From positions 23,439,365 to 23,503,364 of the forward strand of contig CM047431.1 in the NCBI GenBank assembly GCA_026168455.1: a stretch of DNA of 64,000 nucleotides, written 5' to 3'. This document shows, one piece after another, positions 31,640-42,863 of the stretch. The notes below the pieces were generated by a model, which was not told the origin of the DNA, searched no databases, and saw only the letters and a program-made list of their open reading frames with translations. The stretch comes from Theocolax elegans. Its lineage: Eukaryota; Arthropoda; Insecta; Hymenoptera; Cerocephalidae. Position numbers and translations under genes: made by a program. Each line of letters starts with the position of its first letter. Position 1 is the first letter of the stretch.

Positions 31640-32450
31640 CATAGTGATCTTAAATGTATATTCTGACTCTCGCAATTCTTCAATAAATGAATGAAACTCA
31701 TTAGTATGTCAATTATTTTTGGCAGACTGTTCAGCTAAGAGAATGCGAAGTCTGTCGACAAGTTCATTAGGATCATCTCAGTAGACGTAATCCGTAAATG
31801 ATATAGTTTTTCTAGCAATTTTGTATCGAGGCAATGATTTAACTTGAGTTTTATTAAACCTTTATCAATTGTTGATTTATTAATCAGATTAAACATGGGG
31901 GCAATAATATTATTAAATTTATTGCTTTTATGAGAACGTACAGGTTCATCCTTGTTAAATTTTTTTCTGTATGCACTTGACATTTCCAAAATTTTGCGGT
32001 AGTTGTGTAAGTCAGATTTGCTGACGATATCTTGATTAGGATTTTTTGTAAATAATAGCTCCATCAATCCATTAGTAGGCAGAGACGTACGCCATATATT
32101 TTATCGAGATTATCTATGTCATTTCGATAGAGCATCTTAACATATTCATCGTCAGTATGAGTATGATTATCCTCAGTTATGTCAGACACGCTGTCATTTG
32201 GTCGCAAGGTAATAATGCTCTCAATTTCATCATCAGTAGATGTATTTTCAGTTCTACTGGAAGATTAGAAATGTCTTCTTTTTTAACATATTTACGTATT
32301 AAGCTTTTAGGATTGTTTTTTTTTTCTAGTTTCATTCAATGTTTGATCTGCACTTCTTTTCTACACTTTAGCAATTTGTACTTTTGTTTGATAGCTTCTT
32401 AAGCTATCACAAGCTGCTTAAGAACATTTTGTTCTCGCTGGAAATCATTC
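31640..32450 (-). pseudogene. Polinton-linked conserved protein, frameshifted
   Basis: The open part 31735-32067 contains LMELLF-type and KSDLHNYRKIL sequence that I associate with a protein commonly carried by insect Polinton-like elements (family memory, not a search). Just below 31780 another frame continues with a DDPNELVDRLRIL stretch, so a frameshift lies near 31780 and a stop near 31710. Lys/Glu-rich, probably coiled-coil sequence on the same strand continues up to about 32450 in broken frames. Role unknown; a structural or DNA-packaging role is possible but unsupported here. Confidence 0.5.
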
Positions 32451-32483
32451 ATGTTGACATTTTAACGTTCATCGCTTATACCA

Positions 32484-33295
32484 CCCCGTCCGGAAAAAAC
32501 CATATATCCTATATACAGACGCGTGCACCATAGCGCTAGGATCTGCGTTATGTCAAAATGATGATAATGGAAATGAGCATATCGTTAGCTTAGCATCTCG
32601 GACATTAAAGGGTGCGGAATTAAATTATTTTACCACGGAAATCGAATTATTGGCGATCGTCTGGGCGCTTGACAAATTTAAAACGTACGTAAAAGCGAGT
32701 ACAGTATTTGTCAAAACCGATCATAAATCTTTAGAGTATCTTTTAACGTGTAGATTTTGAAGTGGCCGATTGCGTAGGTGGATGTTGGCAATCCAGGATT
32801 ATAAATTCCGCAACATATTCCGGGAAAAAGTAACGCATTAGCCGACACTTTGAGCCGTATCCCGATTGTCGAGGAAAAACTTACCGAAAGTGAAACGTTA
32901 ATAGTCTGTTTCCTTGCCGATAAACCTTCATCAGTCCTTTACAAGATAATAAAAAATCTACGTGAACATCAAGAAAATGATCCGCGTCTTAATAAAATTA
33001 TAAAGAATCTAAGTTCCAATAAAAAGTCGAATAATTATAAACTATAATCAAGGGCTCAGATTAAGACGAATAAATTCGGGTCAAAATACGTCTTAACTCA
33101 CGAAATCGCGCTTGAACTCATTCACGAAACGCATGAATTATATGGAAATATCAGTCCTTTGAATTGTTATAAAATTATCAGCGAAGATTTATAATTATTA
33201 TAATAGATATAAAATTATCAGTCGGCGATGTAGTTTCAATAGACTTTTACGGTTCTCTGACTACGTCGCGTGCAGGCGTAAAGTATATTTTAGCT
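32484..33295 (+). pseudogene. Ty3/gypsy-type pol fragment: RNase H and start of integrase (host element, left half)
   Basis: RNase H (about 32514-32790) is readable with TDACTIALGSAL, TEIELLAIVWAL and TDHKSLEYL. A TGA breaks it at about 32758. A linker with IPIVEEK (33-kb open frame 32850-33047) and an H-rich integrase zinc-finger region (ELIHETHELYG) follow, with stops at about 33045 and 33192. The core begins VVSIDFYGSLTT and is cut at 33295 by another retrotransposon. The reading resumes at 41737 in the same gene. This is the older, host element of the nest. Confidence 0.75.
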
Positions 33296-33981
33296 TGTAA
33301 CGGTTTTGCTATTTTTTTAATAATAATAATAAATAATACCAATTGACTACCGTTAAACAATAGTCTCACTACGCGATCAGCCGCTCAGTAATAATACGAG
33401 TCTATAAGACACGTATAGGCGGAGGCGGCGGTATCTTTTACTTAGCGAACGCGAACGAAAATAAAAGGGCAAACAATAAGAATGGAAACACGATGTTTAA
33501 TTTAAAATAAAAACAAGTATATTATGAAAAAGAGGTAATACACGCGTGCCGCTGCACGCGAGATTGCAGGTCGATACGTGAAATTAATAAAGAGAGAAAA
33601 AGAGAGAGAGAGACTACAAAACTGGCACTTACAGTACGTGAGCCGCGATGGATAACTAAATGACCAGGCAAAGTCTGCGTAGTCGCTACTCTCCTTAGCT
33701 TCCTGGGCTGCGTCGGTTGAGATTAGTCTCACGGTTGAAATCAGTCTCACGCCGGTTGAGTTTAGTCTAACGGTTGATATTAGTCTAAGTGCTCTCCCAT
33801 TTACAAACCGAAAACTCTCTCTCTCTTTCCCTACTTTTACCTTTACGAAGGTCCGGGAAAATCGCCGAAAATCGTCGAACGTCGACCTGTAACAGCTGTA
33901 AAGATTAATACACAGGCTAGACAGAGAGAGAGAATGCAACGAGCAATGTAATATAATCAAATATTACATTGATTCGTTACA
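33296..33981 (-). repeat. 3' LTR of the 8.4-kb gypsy element
   Basis: On the minus strand TGTAACGAATC…ACCGTTACA, 686 bp. Shorter than the 5' LTR, mainly because it lacks a ~90-bp segment after CTGGGCTGCGTCG and has a much shorter (GA)n run. Confidence 0.9.
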
Positions 33982-33993
33982 CTTCCCCCTTCC
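33982..33993 (-). promoter_or_regulatory. Polypurine tract
   Basis: Minus-strand GGAAGGGGGAAG immediately upstream of the 3' LTR; the plus-strand priming site of the element. Confidence 0.8.
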
Positions 33994-34273
33994 AGACGCT
34001 GGGTAGCCGAGGACGTACCAGCTCTGCATTTCTACTCTCTCTCTAGGCCAGAAGACAAAATGAAAAAGATAATTAAACATAAATAATATTTTATAAATAA
34101 ATAAAATAAATGTATTTGAAAGCAAAACATCAGACAAAAGAAAATGTTAAACAGGCCAACATATAAAGGATTTCTCTCTTTATTATAACAACAATTGAGA
34201 GCGATACGCCTTACGAAGATTACAAAATCGGAGAAAAGGTACGCGTAGATACATCAATCGCTCAAAGGAACAT

Positions 34274-35700
34274 TTACAGTTTCTGCGACCGAGTGCGCTG
34301 TTCGATCGTTTCTACCGGGGATACGGGCTTGTTCTTTGCCCCCGTCGGCCTTCCGCGCCTAATTTCCGTCGTCGGAGAATTCGCGTATACAACAGTATTC
34401 GCGTTTAATCGCTCGTTAGAAGGGTCGCGATCAACCGCAGTCATACGATTAACAATTACCCGAGTTTTTCGCGGCCTACCTCGCTTACGCAGTGCGTTCG
34501 CGCTCACAGGATCATTATCGTTGGACTCGTCGCTAGCTCTTCGCGCTGCGCTTAATCCCTTGCTGTCCCTTGTCGCATCCTCTCGATTTAATCTACTCTC
34601 CACAGATACGTCCGTCTGGTCTTCGTAGAATGGCTTAATATCACTGATGTGGCATTTACCTGCTTCTTTTCCATTATTGTCGATGAGCTCTACCACGTTT
34701 GAGCCGAGTAAGGCCGAAACAATAAAAGGACCGATGTACTTCGGAGCTAACTTAGCAGCTATGCCTTGGGCAACGGACGAAAGTACACGATTCCGCTTAG
34801 AAACTTTCTGTCCCACGGCAAATTGTACATCGCGGCGTTTTGAATTATAATATTCGGCCTGACGGGCTTGTGCGCATGTCGCTCATTCAGCAGCTTGAGC
34901 TTGCAGCTCTGGTAGCGTCTGCATACGCTGTTGCCAATTTTGAACAGCTGCTGCGGCTTCGCTATCGGCGACGGCTCGATCTTCTGTTTTCCGCAAGCTT
35001 TTCGGCGGAACAGGGTTTCTTCCCATATTTAGGAAAGCAGGACTTGCGCCGGTAGAATCTTACACGGCGGTATTATACGCGAACATGAGCTCAGAGATGT
35101 GAGCGTCCCATGTTTTATGATTCGCCTCGATAAACGAAGTAATCATCGTTTTTATCGTGCGATTAACGCGTTCTACAGGATTCGCCTGAGCATGGTAAGG
35201 CGGAATCGTAGTATGAACCACGCCGTGTGCAGCTAAGAATTGCTCCATAGCAGCATTCTTAAACTCCGTGCCATTGTCAGAATGAAAAACATCAGGCACG
35301 CCGAAACGCATGAAAACGAGCTCATTCAGCTCGCGCCGAATGGTATGCGAGTTCGCTTTCCGTATAGGGATACACTCTATCCAACGAGTGAATAAGTCCA
35401 TGAATATTAAAAGATATTCAAATCCATGCGAAGAACGCGGAAACGGTCCCATGATATCACCTGCAACGATTTCCCATGGACGTGAAATAACACGTTTTCC
35501 CATGAGACCTGTAGGAGCAATTCCGCACAAATTCGGTGATATCTTTAAGCATCGCAGTCCAATAATAGTATCGCGCTATCCGCTGATACGTTTTGTTTCG
35601 GCCAAAATGTCCAGCCGTTGGCTCATCATGATTCTCGCAGAGAACTTGTTGGCGATTCTCCTGCGGTATCGCTAGTTTCCAAGCGTCTTCGTCTTCGAAA
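34274..35700 (-). pseudogene. Gypsy integrase with AT-hook-like tail
   Basis: An HHCC zinc-finger region (about 35560-35690) lies in a broken frame. The catalytic core (35060-35530) shows AGDIMGPF, HSDNGTEF and NPVERVNR, i.e. the D-D-E triad with expected spacing, and ends LMFAYNTAV. The sequence between 35060 and 34816 is frame-damaged. The C-terminal domain (34274-34816) has the GPFIVSALLGSNVVELID barrel and then a basic tail with two RGRP cores (KRGRPRKTR and RRGRPTGAK). RGRP is the AT-hook DNA-minor-groove motif, so the tail may add DNA or chromatin binding. Inactive through frameshifts. Confidence 0.8.
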
Positions 35701-35707
35701 TAGTCAT

Positions 35708-36265
35708 CTATGGAAGGTCAGGCTTATAATGATACAATCTGCCTCCAAGCACCTTCCAGTCCTGGTATTTTTCCGGATTTCCGCTGACATTTGCAAGTTT
35801 TTGCGTATACCACTCATCTTGAGTGTCGTACGGCAAACTCACTGTAGCGATGTCGCAATCCGAGTCATTTTTAAATGCACGAAAGAGGGCATCAGGCACA
35901 ACATTAAGAGACCCTTTACCATGTATCATCTCATAATCGTAGCTTTGGAGCTTAAGTGCCCAACGCGCTAAGCGTCCAGTAGGGTTACGCAAGTTGCACA
36001 GCCATTTTAAACTGCTATGATCTGTTATAACCTTGAAGCAATAACCTTCTACATATGAGCGGAATTTTTCCACGGCCCATAATACAGCTAAGCACTCTCG
36101 TTCGGCAACTGAGTAGTTACGTTCCGCCGCGTTTAACGTACGACTGGTGAAACTAAGTACTTCTAAAGTTAAAACCGCTCCTAAGCCAGTGTCGCTAGCG
36201 TCAGTCTGAATAACGAACTGATGCTCGAAAGATGGCCGATGGAGGATAGGCGCAGATGCTATCAA
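35708..36265 (-). pseudogene. Gypsy RNase H domain
   Basis: The open part of pol downstream of RT. RNase H motifs: TDASDTGLGAVL (first Asp), ERECLAVLWAVEKF (Glu) and TDHSSLKWL (Asp). It ends with the linker toward integrase (YQDWKVLGGRLYHYKPD). It degrades the RNA strand during reverse transcription. It is separated from RT by a frame change near 36262 and from integrase by a stop near 35707. Confidence 0.85.
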
Positions 36266-37118
36266 CGCTTTGATTTGTTGAAAAGCGAACTGTTGTTCCT
36301 CGCCGCACTCAAATTTAACATTTTTCTCAAAGAGCGTAGCTCTTTGAGGTTAGTTGGCGCGGGATAATCCACGATCGGCGCTACCTTGTCCGGATCAGGG
36401 CAAAATCCATCGCGATTCACCAACACGCCAAGATACTTAACCTCGTTGCGACAAAATTCGCTTTTCTCACGGTTTATCGTAAGTCCCGCAGCGGAAATCC
36501 GCTTTAGGACATGCTCAAGCCATTTGAGATGCTCTTCAAACGTCTCGGTGACTATAATGACGTCATCGAGATACGAAAACGCGTACGGTTCAAGATCAGG
36601 ACCTATCACCCTATCTATCAGCTATTGAAACGTAGCGGGCCCCCCGCCACACCGTACGGCATCCGAGTAAACTCATATAAGCCTAAGCCAGGCAACGTGA
36701 AAGCCGTCAGATGTTCCGATCCCTTTTTCATCGGAATGTGATGGTATGCGCTGCTAAAATCCAGAGTACTTATATAGCGTGCCCTTTGGAGTTTACGCAA
36801 AATAACCTCCATATAGGGAAGCGGATAAGCGCAGGTCTTCGAGACGGAATTGAGCTTACGGTAGTCGATGCAGAATCTATAGGTACCGTTAGATTTCCGC
36901 ACCATGACTACTGGGCTCGACCACTCGCTCGTTGACGGGCGAATTATCCCCGCGTCAAGCATCTGTTGTACTTGAGCGTGCATCTCTTGCTCGATCTTCG
37001 TAGACACTGGATAATAGCGCTGTTTGATGGGACGCGAACCGCCCACATCAATTTCATGCTCAGCTAAGTTAGTACAACCTAGCTTTGCATTCAGAGCAGT
37101 CAAACGCTTTTCCATCAA
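36262..37118 (-). pseudogene. Gypsy reverse transcriptase
   Basis: Fingers and palm in two frames (36618-37118 and 36262-36609). Visible motifs: WSSPVVMVRKSNGTYRFCID, STLDFSSAYHHIP (motif A Asp), TRMPYGVAGGP, and YLDD in SYLDDVIIV (motif C). A stop and frameshift lie at about 36610-36620, between the template-grip region and motif C. Usual Ty3/gypsy length and order. Copies element RNA into DNA; inactive here. Confidence 0.88.
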
Positions 37119-37421
37119 CTCATTGAGTTGTTTGCTTTACGCTTCGTCTATATCTGCATAGCCAACGGCAGCTTGTGAGCAGGCCTCACCAATGCCGCTA
37201 GCAGATACTTCAAGCTGAATTGATTCAGCCACGTTTTCAATCAGCAACTGATTTTCACGCGGCAACAAAACAGCGTTAAACGCACGAATAAAATCGGCAC
37301 CGAGTATACAATTGGCGTCGAGATCGCTCATTACTAAAACATCTAAGTAATGGCGTTCATTTGCTAAATCAAACGGCAGCTCTAAACGTCCAAATATTGA
37401 AGCGCGTTGGTCGTTAGCGAG

Positions 37422-37787
37422 TCAGGCACCTGGTCCAATGTAAGGTGTTAACGGTTTTCCTATGGCTGATGCTATTTGCAAGCCTAAGGAATTAATAACC
37501 GTGCGAGCCGCCCCTGAATCGTACAAAGCGCGTACGCGGAATCCACTGATTCCGATCTGCAGCCACCAGCGAGTAGACTGTAGAGTTACTTCCTCAACTG
37601 GCGTTCCAGCGCGAGAATCGCAAACACCTTTTTCCGCTGATTGTCTGTCAATTCCGACAGGTAAAAGCGAGGGCATTTTCCCCGTTTGCGCAATTACTGA
37701 TAGAATTTCATCCACATCAGAGGTCTCACTAATAATTGGGGCGATAAGGACCTTATCTAGTCGCCCCTTTTCCCGTTTCCCGAGCAA
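37422..37787 (-). pseudogene. Gypsy aspartic protease region
   Basis: A retropepsin-like segment with the active-site LYDSGAARTVI (D-S-G) near residues 90-100 of the open frame. Sequence continuing to about 37137 in another frame (DANCILGADFIRAFNAVL) is the second half of the protease fold. Stops separate it from RT. In the family it cuts the Gag-Pol polyprotein. Confidence 0.75.
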
Positions 37788-38790
37788 TCAGGACAATCCG
37801 TCTTGATATACCCGGGCCAACCACAGCGATAGCAGTACACACGTTCCTTGGGACCTGCTTTCTTATCGCGGTTGCGACTACGCGCGGATTTTCTATTAGT
37901 GGTTGACGATTTATTTTTACCGTCATCTTTCCTCTCGGTACTAATTACGTCAGGTGGCTTACCAGAAACATTCTTTGCTCCTTTCGGCGCACCTGGTTTA
38001 GGGAAATTACGCGTGATTTGACCTTTCTTATTAGCGGAATTCGAAAAGAATTCGCATATTTACTAAATCTCTCATCTAGCATCTTCTCTAAGAGTTTGGC
38101 CAAATTTTCCATCGTAGGTTCTGCGATACTCGCTACTTTTACCGTAGCATCATCGCTAGCAGAATTTCCGCCCTTCTTACCTCTGACATCTGGCTGCTTA
38201 TAAGCCACAGAAGGCAGAACACTCTTTTCTGGCGGCGGAAAATTCCGCTCTTCCTAGATAAGCTCTTCCGCCTGACGAGCTAGCTGCACAAGCCTATCGA
38301 CGCTTGTAACCTTCTCTTTCGGAACTAACTTCCGAACAGACTACAACATGTTAGCATACAACATATCTAGTTGAAACTGCGTACTCGGAGGCGCATCCAT
38401 TCTGCTAAATATGGTTAACAAGCAGAAAATGTAATCATGAGCAGGCTCTTCTCTACCCTGCTTGGGAGCTTGCGATTCCGCCATTAAGCGCTGCTGAAAG
38501 TTCTGCTCAACGCCATAACATCGTCGAGCAGCATTGCAAAAATCAGCCCAAATATTCCAATCTTTCCGCGAATGGCGATACCAATTTAGCGCTACACCAG
38601 TTAACAACTCCGAGAAAGCATTCAGTAAATCAGCGTCGGAAATATGCGCTAACTTGCGACATTCTTCTATGGGCTGAAATAATTCCTCGATGCTTTCGCG
38701 TTTTTCGCCGGAAAACTTAATATTCCACTGGCGAACAGTGCGACCTACGTCATGTGACTGTGTAGGCGCTCTCGTCGACATATTCGACAA
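37788..38790 (-). pseudogene. Gypsy gag: capsid and zinc knuckle
   Basis: The capsid-like part (38341-38790) has KFSGEKRESIEEL, DLLNAFSELLTGVALNWYR and the typical gypsy helical content. A linker (37945-38208) follows, then a knuckle region at about 37795-37850 reading CYRCGWPGYIKTDC, in which the expected His is Tyr. Stops lie at about 38340 and 38260. Gag packages element RNA; the altered knuckle may be neutral decay. Confidence 0.75.
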
Positions 38791-38958
38791 CAGTTGCGTA
38801 AGTTAATCACTCGTAACTACAGACACATTTCGCCCCCTTCCAGACTCATGCCACTCCGCAGGAGCTGGCAGAGACGAAAACTGACGTATGTCGCTAGATG
38901 TGGGAGTCGGAAAACACGGAGCGTTTGCGTTCAAACGTGGATCCGAATTAATTTCCGA

Positions 38959-39936
38959 TTATGTGTGCGTTGACGCTTGAGGTGCTTGTGGATACTTATC
39001 AGCTTCAAAGTAATTTAAATTAAACGTATCCTGAAAATTTACACTTTTGCGATTTGTCCGCTTCTTTTCCGCCGCAATTGACGTTTGCGTCGAAAGTTGC
39101 GTACTCGTCGCAAAATCCGCTAATTGCTGCCTTAGAAAATTCAACTCTTTCTCTTGTTGAAAGGCAAGCGATTGCGCTTTACCCAACTCCAGGGCTAACC
39201 CCCTTGGAGCGTTGTAAAATGCGCCATTAGCTAATGCACATAAAACGATATCATTATCTTACGATTTTGGTATCGCACCTCTTGATTGTAAATGCGTACT
39301 CGCTGCTTGCGTGCTCGAGTACGTAGTTGTAGTAGCGGTCGTTATCATCGCGGTCGAAATGGTAGGAATTGGTCTTACCGGTATAGTTGTGTTAAGCGTT
39401 TTTATCGAAGTCAATTCAAAATTTGATTTAAAATTATTTTCGGCGGTGTTTTCCGCCGCGTTTTCCGCAAGGTTTCCCGTGATAATTCCCGCGTTAACCT
39501 CGCTATGCTGTGATTTCGCATCGGAATCGGCATGTTGATTGTCATTTGACTTCGAACTATTGGCAAGCGGAGAGAATCATCCCACTGTACCTTTACATCC
39601 CATACGCCATGTAACGGTTTTCAAATTGTCTGTGCGCAATCTGTGCTTGCGCTTCTTTGCTAAATTTCGCATGTTTCAAACGGTGCAGAGTCTTTGTTCG
39701 CGACGAGTCCGCGAAACTAAATCATGGTCACTAGTTGACTGGACGAAATCCGCGGCTGTATAATCGCCGCGTAAACACCTATATAACCTATCTACACGTA
39801 CAAAGGGCGTACCGTCGCGCGTCAATTCTAGCTGATCAAGTACAGAATCGAATTGATCGCTTGTTAGATTCAAAATCCATCCTTGGATCTCGACTCCGTA
39901 CGTTTGATCGAAATCACAATCGTTCATACACGCCAT
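38959..39936 (-). pseudogene. Gypsy gag N-terminal part
   Basis: Two open pieces: 39676-39936, starting MACMNDCDFDQ, and 38959-39186, which is Gln-rich and helical (LAFQQEKELNFLRQQL). The region between is broken. It lies between the A/T-rich leader and the capsid region, and probably forms the non-conserved N-terminal domain of Gag. Confidence 0.55.
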
Positions 39937-39939
39937 TTT

Positions 39940-40908
39940 GAATTACAAAAATTAAATAAAATTTAAATTTTAGGCCTTATTGGCAAAATAAATTCTCACA
40001 ATTAAATAATTTATCGAACAAATTACAAAATAATTATAAATCATTATTAAATTATACGCAAATTCGCTTAACCACCTTAAATTTAATAAAAACAACTAAT
40101 TTGTAAAAAAAAAAACAAAATCTTACAAATCTGCAACTTGTTAAAATAAATTTTCGAATTATTTACAAAAAAATAGAATTAAATTGAATTAGCAAATTTA
40201 GTATACCAAGAAATTTGGAAGAATTTAAAACAAATTGTTTAAAGATAATAATTATTAAAAAAAGAACAAAATTTTAAATTGCGAAGAAACGCTATAAAAT
40301 TATTTTCATAATTTATAATAACAATAAAAAAATTAAATTGAGTAATTAATAAATTAATTTACTATGTTTGCGCACACGCTTACATACACATACATACATG
40401 TACCACGATACGCTACAATACTTATATTTATCGCGTATATCACACATACACTTACACGCACGCACGCGAAATAGACTAAATCAACCTAAATTGCGATTAT
40501 ACAGTTTACGAAAAAATATTAAAAAAAAACAATAATTTTATTTTCCGCGGTGTCGCTAATAATTATTTAAATAAACAAATAAATAATTAAAAAAAACACA
40601 AAATAATTAAATTCGCAATACGCTAAAATTAAATCGAAAAGAAAAATCGATTTAAAATTCAAATAATATATGATTCAAAAGAATATTTTCGAAATGTATA
40701 GAAATTACAATATTCGAATATTATTTGTAGCGTAAACACCGCGAATCACCGCGAAATGTAAACAATGCGCTCACTCGCTCTCGAAATGCTCGAAATAAGA
40801 TCTCTTATTTTTACACGTATATCGACTGAATTGAAAATTTTTAAATATTAAAAATTTAATTTTTGAGACTATAAATTATAAATAATACGCGTAACGCTAA
40901 TCACCATG
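39940..40908 (-). other. AT-rich leader of the gypsy element
   Basis: About 970 bp between the PBS and gag with no ORF; very A-rich on the plus strand, with TACATACA-like words near 40375-40460. Confidence 0.6.
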
Positions 40909-40922
40909 CACGTTGGGCGCCA
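40909..40922 (-). promoter_or_regulatory. tRNA-Lys primer-binding site
   Basis: Minus-strand TGGCGCCCAACGTG directly follows the 5' LTR end (one base, position 40922, is shared in the GGCGCCATGT junction). It is complementary to the 3' end of tRNA-Lys including CCA. Confidence 0.8.
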
Positions 40923-41637
40923 TGTAACGGTTTTGCTATTTTTTTAATAATAATAATAAATAATACCAATTGACTACCATTAAACATTAGTCTCACTACG
41001 CGATCAGCCGCTCAGTAATAATACGAGTCTATAAGACACGTATAGGCGGAGGCGGCGGTATCCTTTACTTAGCGAAAGCGAACGAAAATAAAAGGGCAAA
41101 GAATAAGAATGGAAACACGATGTTTAATTTATAATAAAAACAAGAGTATATCATGAAAAAGAGGTAATACACGCGTGCCGCTGCATGCGGGATTACAGGT
41201 CGATACGCGAAATTAATAAAGAGAGAAAAAGAGAGAGAGAGACTACAAAACTGGCACTTACAGTGCGTGAGCCGCGATGGATAATTAAATGACCAGGCAA
41301 AGTCTGCGTAGTCGCTACTCTCCTTAGCTTCCTGGGCTGCGTCGTCGCCGAACAAACTATCACAGCTTCACTGGGTCACCAGCACAGCACCAGGATCACA
41401 AGCGGCACGAGGCAATCAAAAAATTAGTTAGATAGTTGAGATTAGTCTCACGGTTGATATCAGTCTCACGCCGGTTGAGTTTAGTCTAACGGTTGATATT
41501 AGTCTACGTGCTCTCGCACTTCCAAACCGAAAACTCTCTTTCTCTTTCTCTACTTTTACCTTTGCGAAGGTCCGCGAAAATCGCCGAAAATCGTCGAACG
41601 ACGACCTGTAGCAGCTGTAAAGATTAATACACAGGCT

Positions 41638-41691
<54 letters not shown>

Positions 41692-41736
41692 CAACGAGCA
41701 ATGTAATATAATCAAATATTACATTGATTCGTTACA
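40923..41736 (-). repeat. 5' LTR of the 8.4-kb gypsy element
   Basis: 814 bp, TGTAACGAATC…ACCGTTACA on the minus strand, with a ~50-bp (GA)n run (41641-41688, plus strand). Differs from the 3' LTR by about a dozen substitutions and two length changes, so the insertion is not recent. Confidence 0.9.
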
Positions 41737-42340
41737 AACTGCAATAGACGTTTTCTCTAAGTTCGTCGTTATATATTCTATTCGTCGCGCGGATACAAAA
41801 GCAACGATTAAGGAAATATTCGACCACTATATCCCTACGTACGGAAAACCCCTACGAATCCAAAGTGATCATGGTACGCAATTCACGACAAATTTGTGGT
41901 TAAATAAACTCAGATCGGAAAAAATAAAACCTATCTTTTCATCAATAAGACACCCACAAAGTAACGTAGTTGAAAGAATTAATCGTGAACTTGGACGATT
42001 TTTCCGTACATTAGTCGCTCGTCAACATAAATCATGGGCATGTTGGATTCGAAGCACACTATGAGACAATTGAGTTTACACCAATGGAAATTCAGATTGG
42101 TAAAAAACCTACGCGTTTTTGGAAAAAATGGATCGAAACTGGTCTCCGAAAAGAAACTCTCACCCATTCTGAAAAACTAACCCTTGTGTATGATCATATC
42201 AAACGAAGGGGGGAAAAGCGCGCCGAAAAAATCAATAAAAGTATAACAATTCGTTTTAAATGTGGTGATTTGGTGATGGTAAAGACATGCAACTTTTCCA
42301 TGTCAGAGCAAGGAATAGCAGCAAAATTTCTCTCTCTATA
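41737..42340 (+). pseudogene. Ty3/gypsy-type integrase, right half of the split host element
   Basis: Continues the core cut at 33295: AIDVFSKF, IQSDHGTQF (second Asp) and HPQSNVVERINREL (Glu) are readable, with the D-D-E spacing of the rve family. A stop (TGA, about 42063) and a frameshift precede the open frame 42084-42341, which holds the C-terminal domain (KCGDLVMVKTCN). Left and right halves belong to one gene by orientation, motif order and reading across the 4-bp target duplication. Confidence 0.75.
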
Positions 42341-42860
42341 GTATATGTACATTTCCTTTTTAGAAATCGTCATGAGGACTCAAAAAAAAATTTGTTCTCA
42401 ACCGCGTCGCGTTCGGTCTAAAACCATTTTTTTGGTCGTACGTTTCAAAAGAAGATAAAAATTTTTTCTTTTTTAAATACTAAATTTTAAAAAAAAGAAA
42501 AATAAATATCTATGAATTATTATCGGATATAAGATGGTATCAGTTCGTTTTATTTCGTTATTGATTTGTTCAATTCTGGGTATTCACGCAAATAGTTAAA
42601 TAATAATTTCGAGCCGAGCTTGGATGAATTATAGTGACACCGATGCGAATTTTAGTTATAAAATTATATACATTAATTCTAAACCCAAAGTGTAATTTAT
42701 GTACATGTATTTGAATAAATTGGAAAAAGAGCCAAGGGCCAACAAATTTAATTTCTGTTGTTTTTCATTTATTATGCATGCAATAATTCACCTTCTCAAG
42801 TTCCAAATTTGCAAGTCCTTTGATGAGTAAAAATTCGATATACATATATATATATATATA
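42341..42860. other. AT-rich non-coding stretch
   Basis: Probably the 3' end of the host gypsy element and flank; ends in (TA)n at about 42842-42862. No gene or LTR end recognised. Confidence 0.4.
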
Positions 42861-42863
42861 TAT

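Larger units (their letters stand above)
33296..41736 (-). mobile_element. Ty3/gypsy LTR retrotransposon, complete but degenerate (8.4 kb)
   Basis: Two LTRs (33296-33981 and 40923-41736), a purine-rich PPT beside the left LTR, a tRNA-Lys PBS beside the right LTR, and gag-PR-RT-RNaseH-IN genes on the minus strand. No envelope-like gene. Flanks AGCT (left) and AACT (right) fit a 4-bp target duplication with one change. The insertion point is inside the integrase gene of another gypsy element. All genes carry stops. Confidence 0.85.

Noticed and set aside
33502..33960. 152-codon minus-strand ORF in the LTR (also 41065-41715)
   Set aside because: Lies within the LTR and its (GA)n run (SLSLSL); not conserved between the two LTRs because of length changes.
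38000..39763. Plus-strand ORFs opposite gypsy gag and pol
   Set aside because: Shadows of the minus-strand gypsy genes, without motifs.
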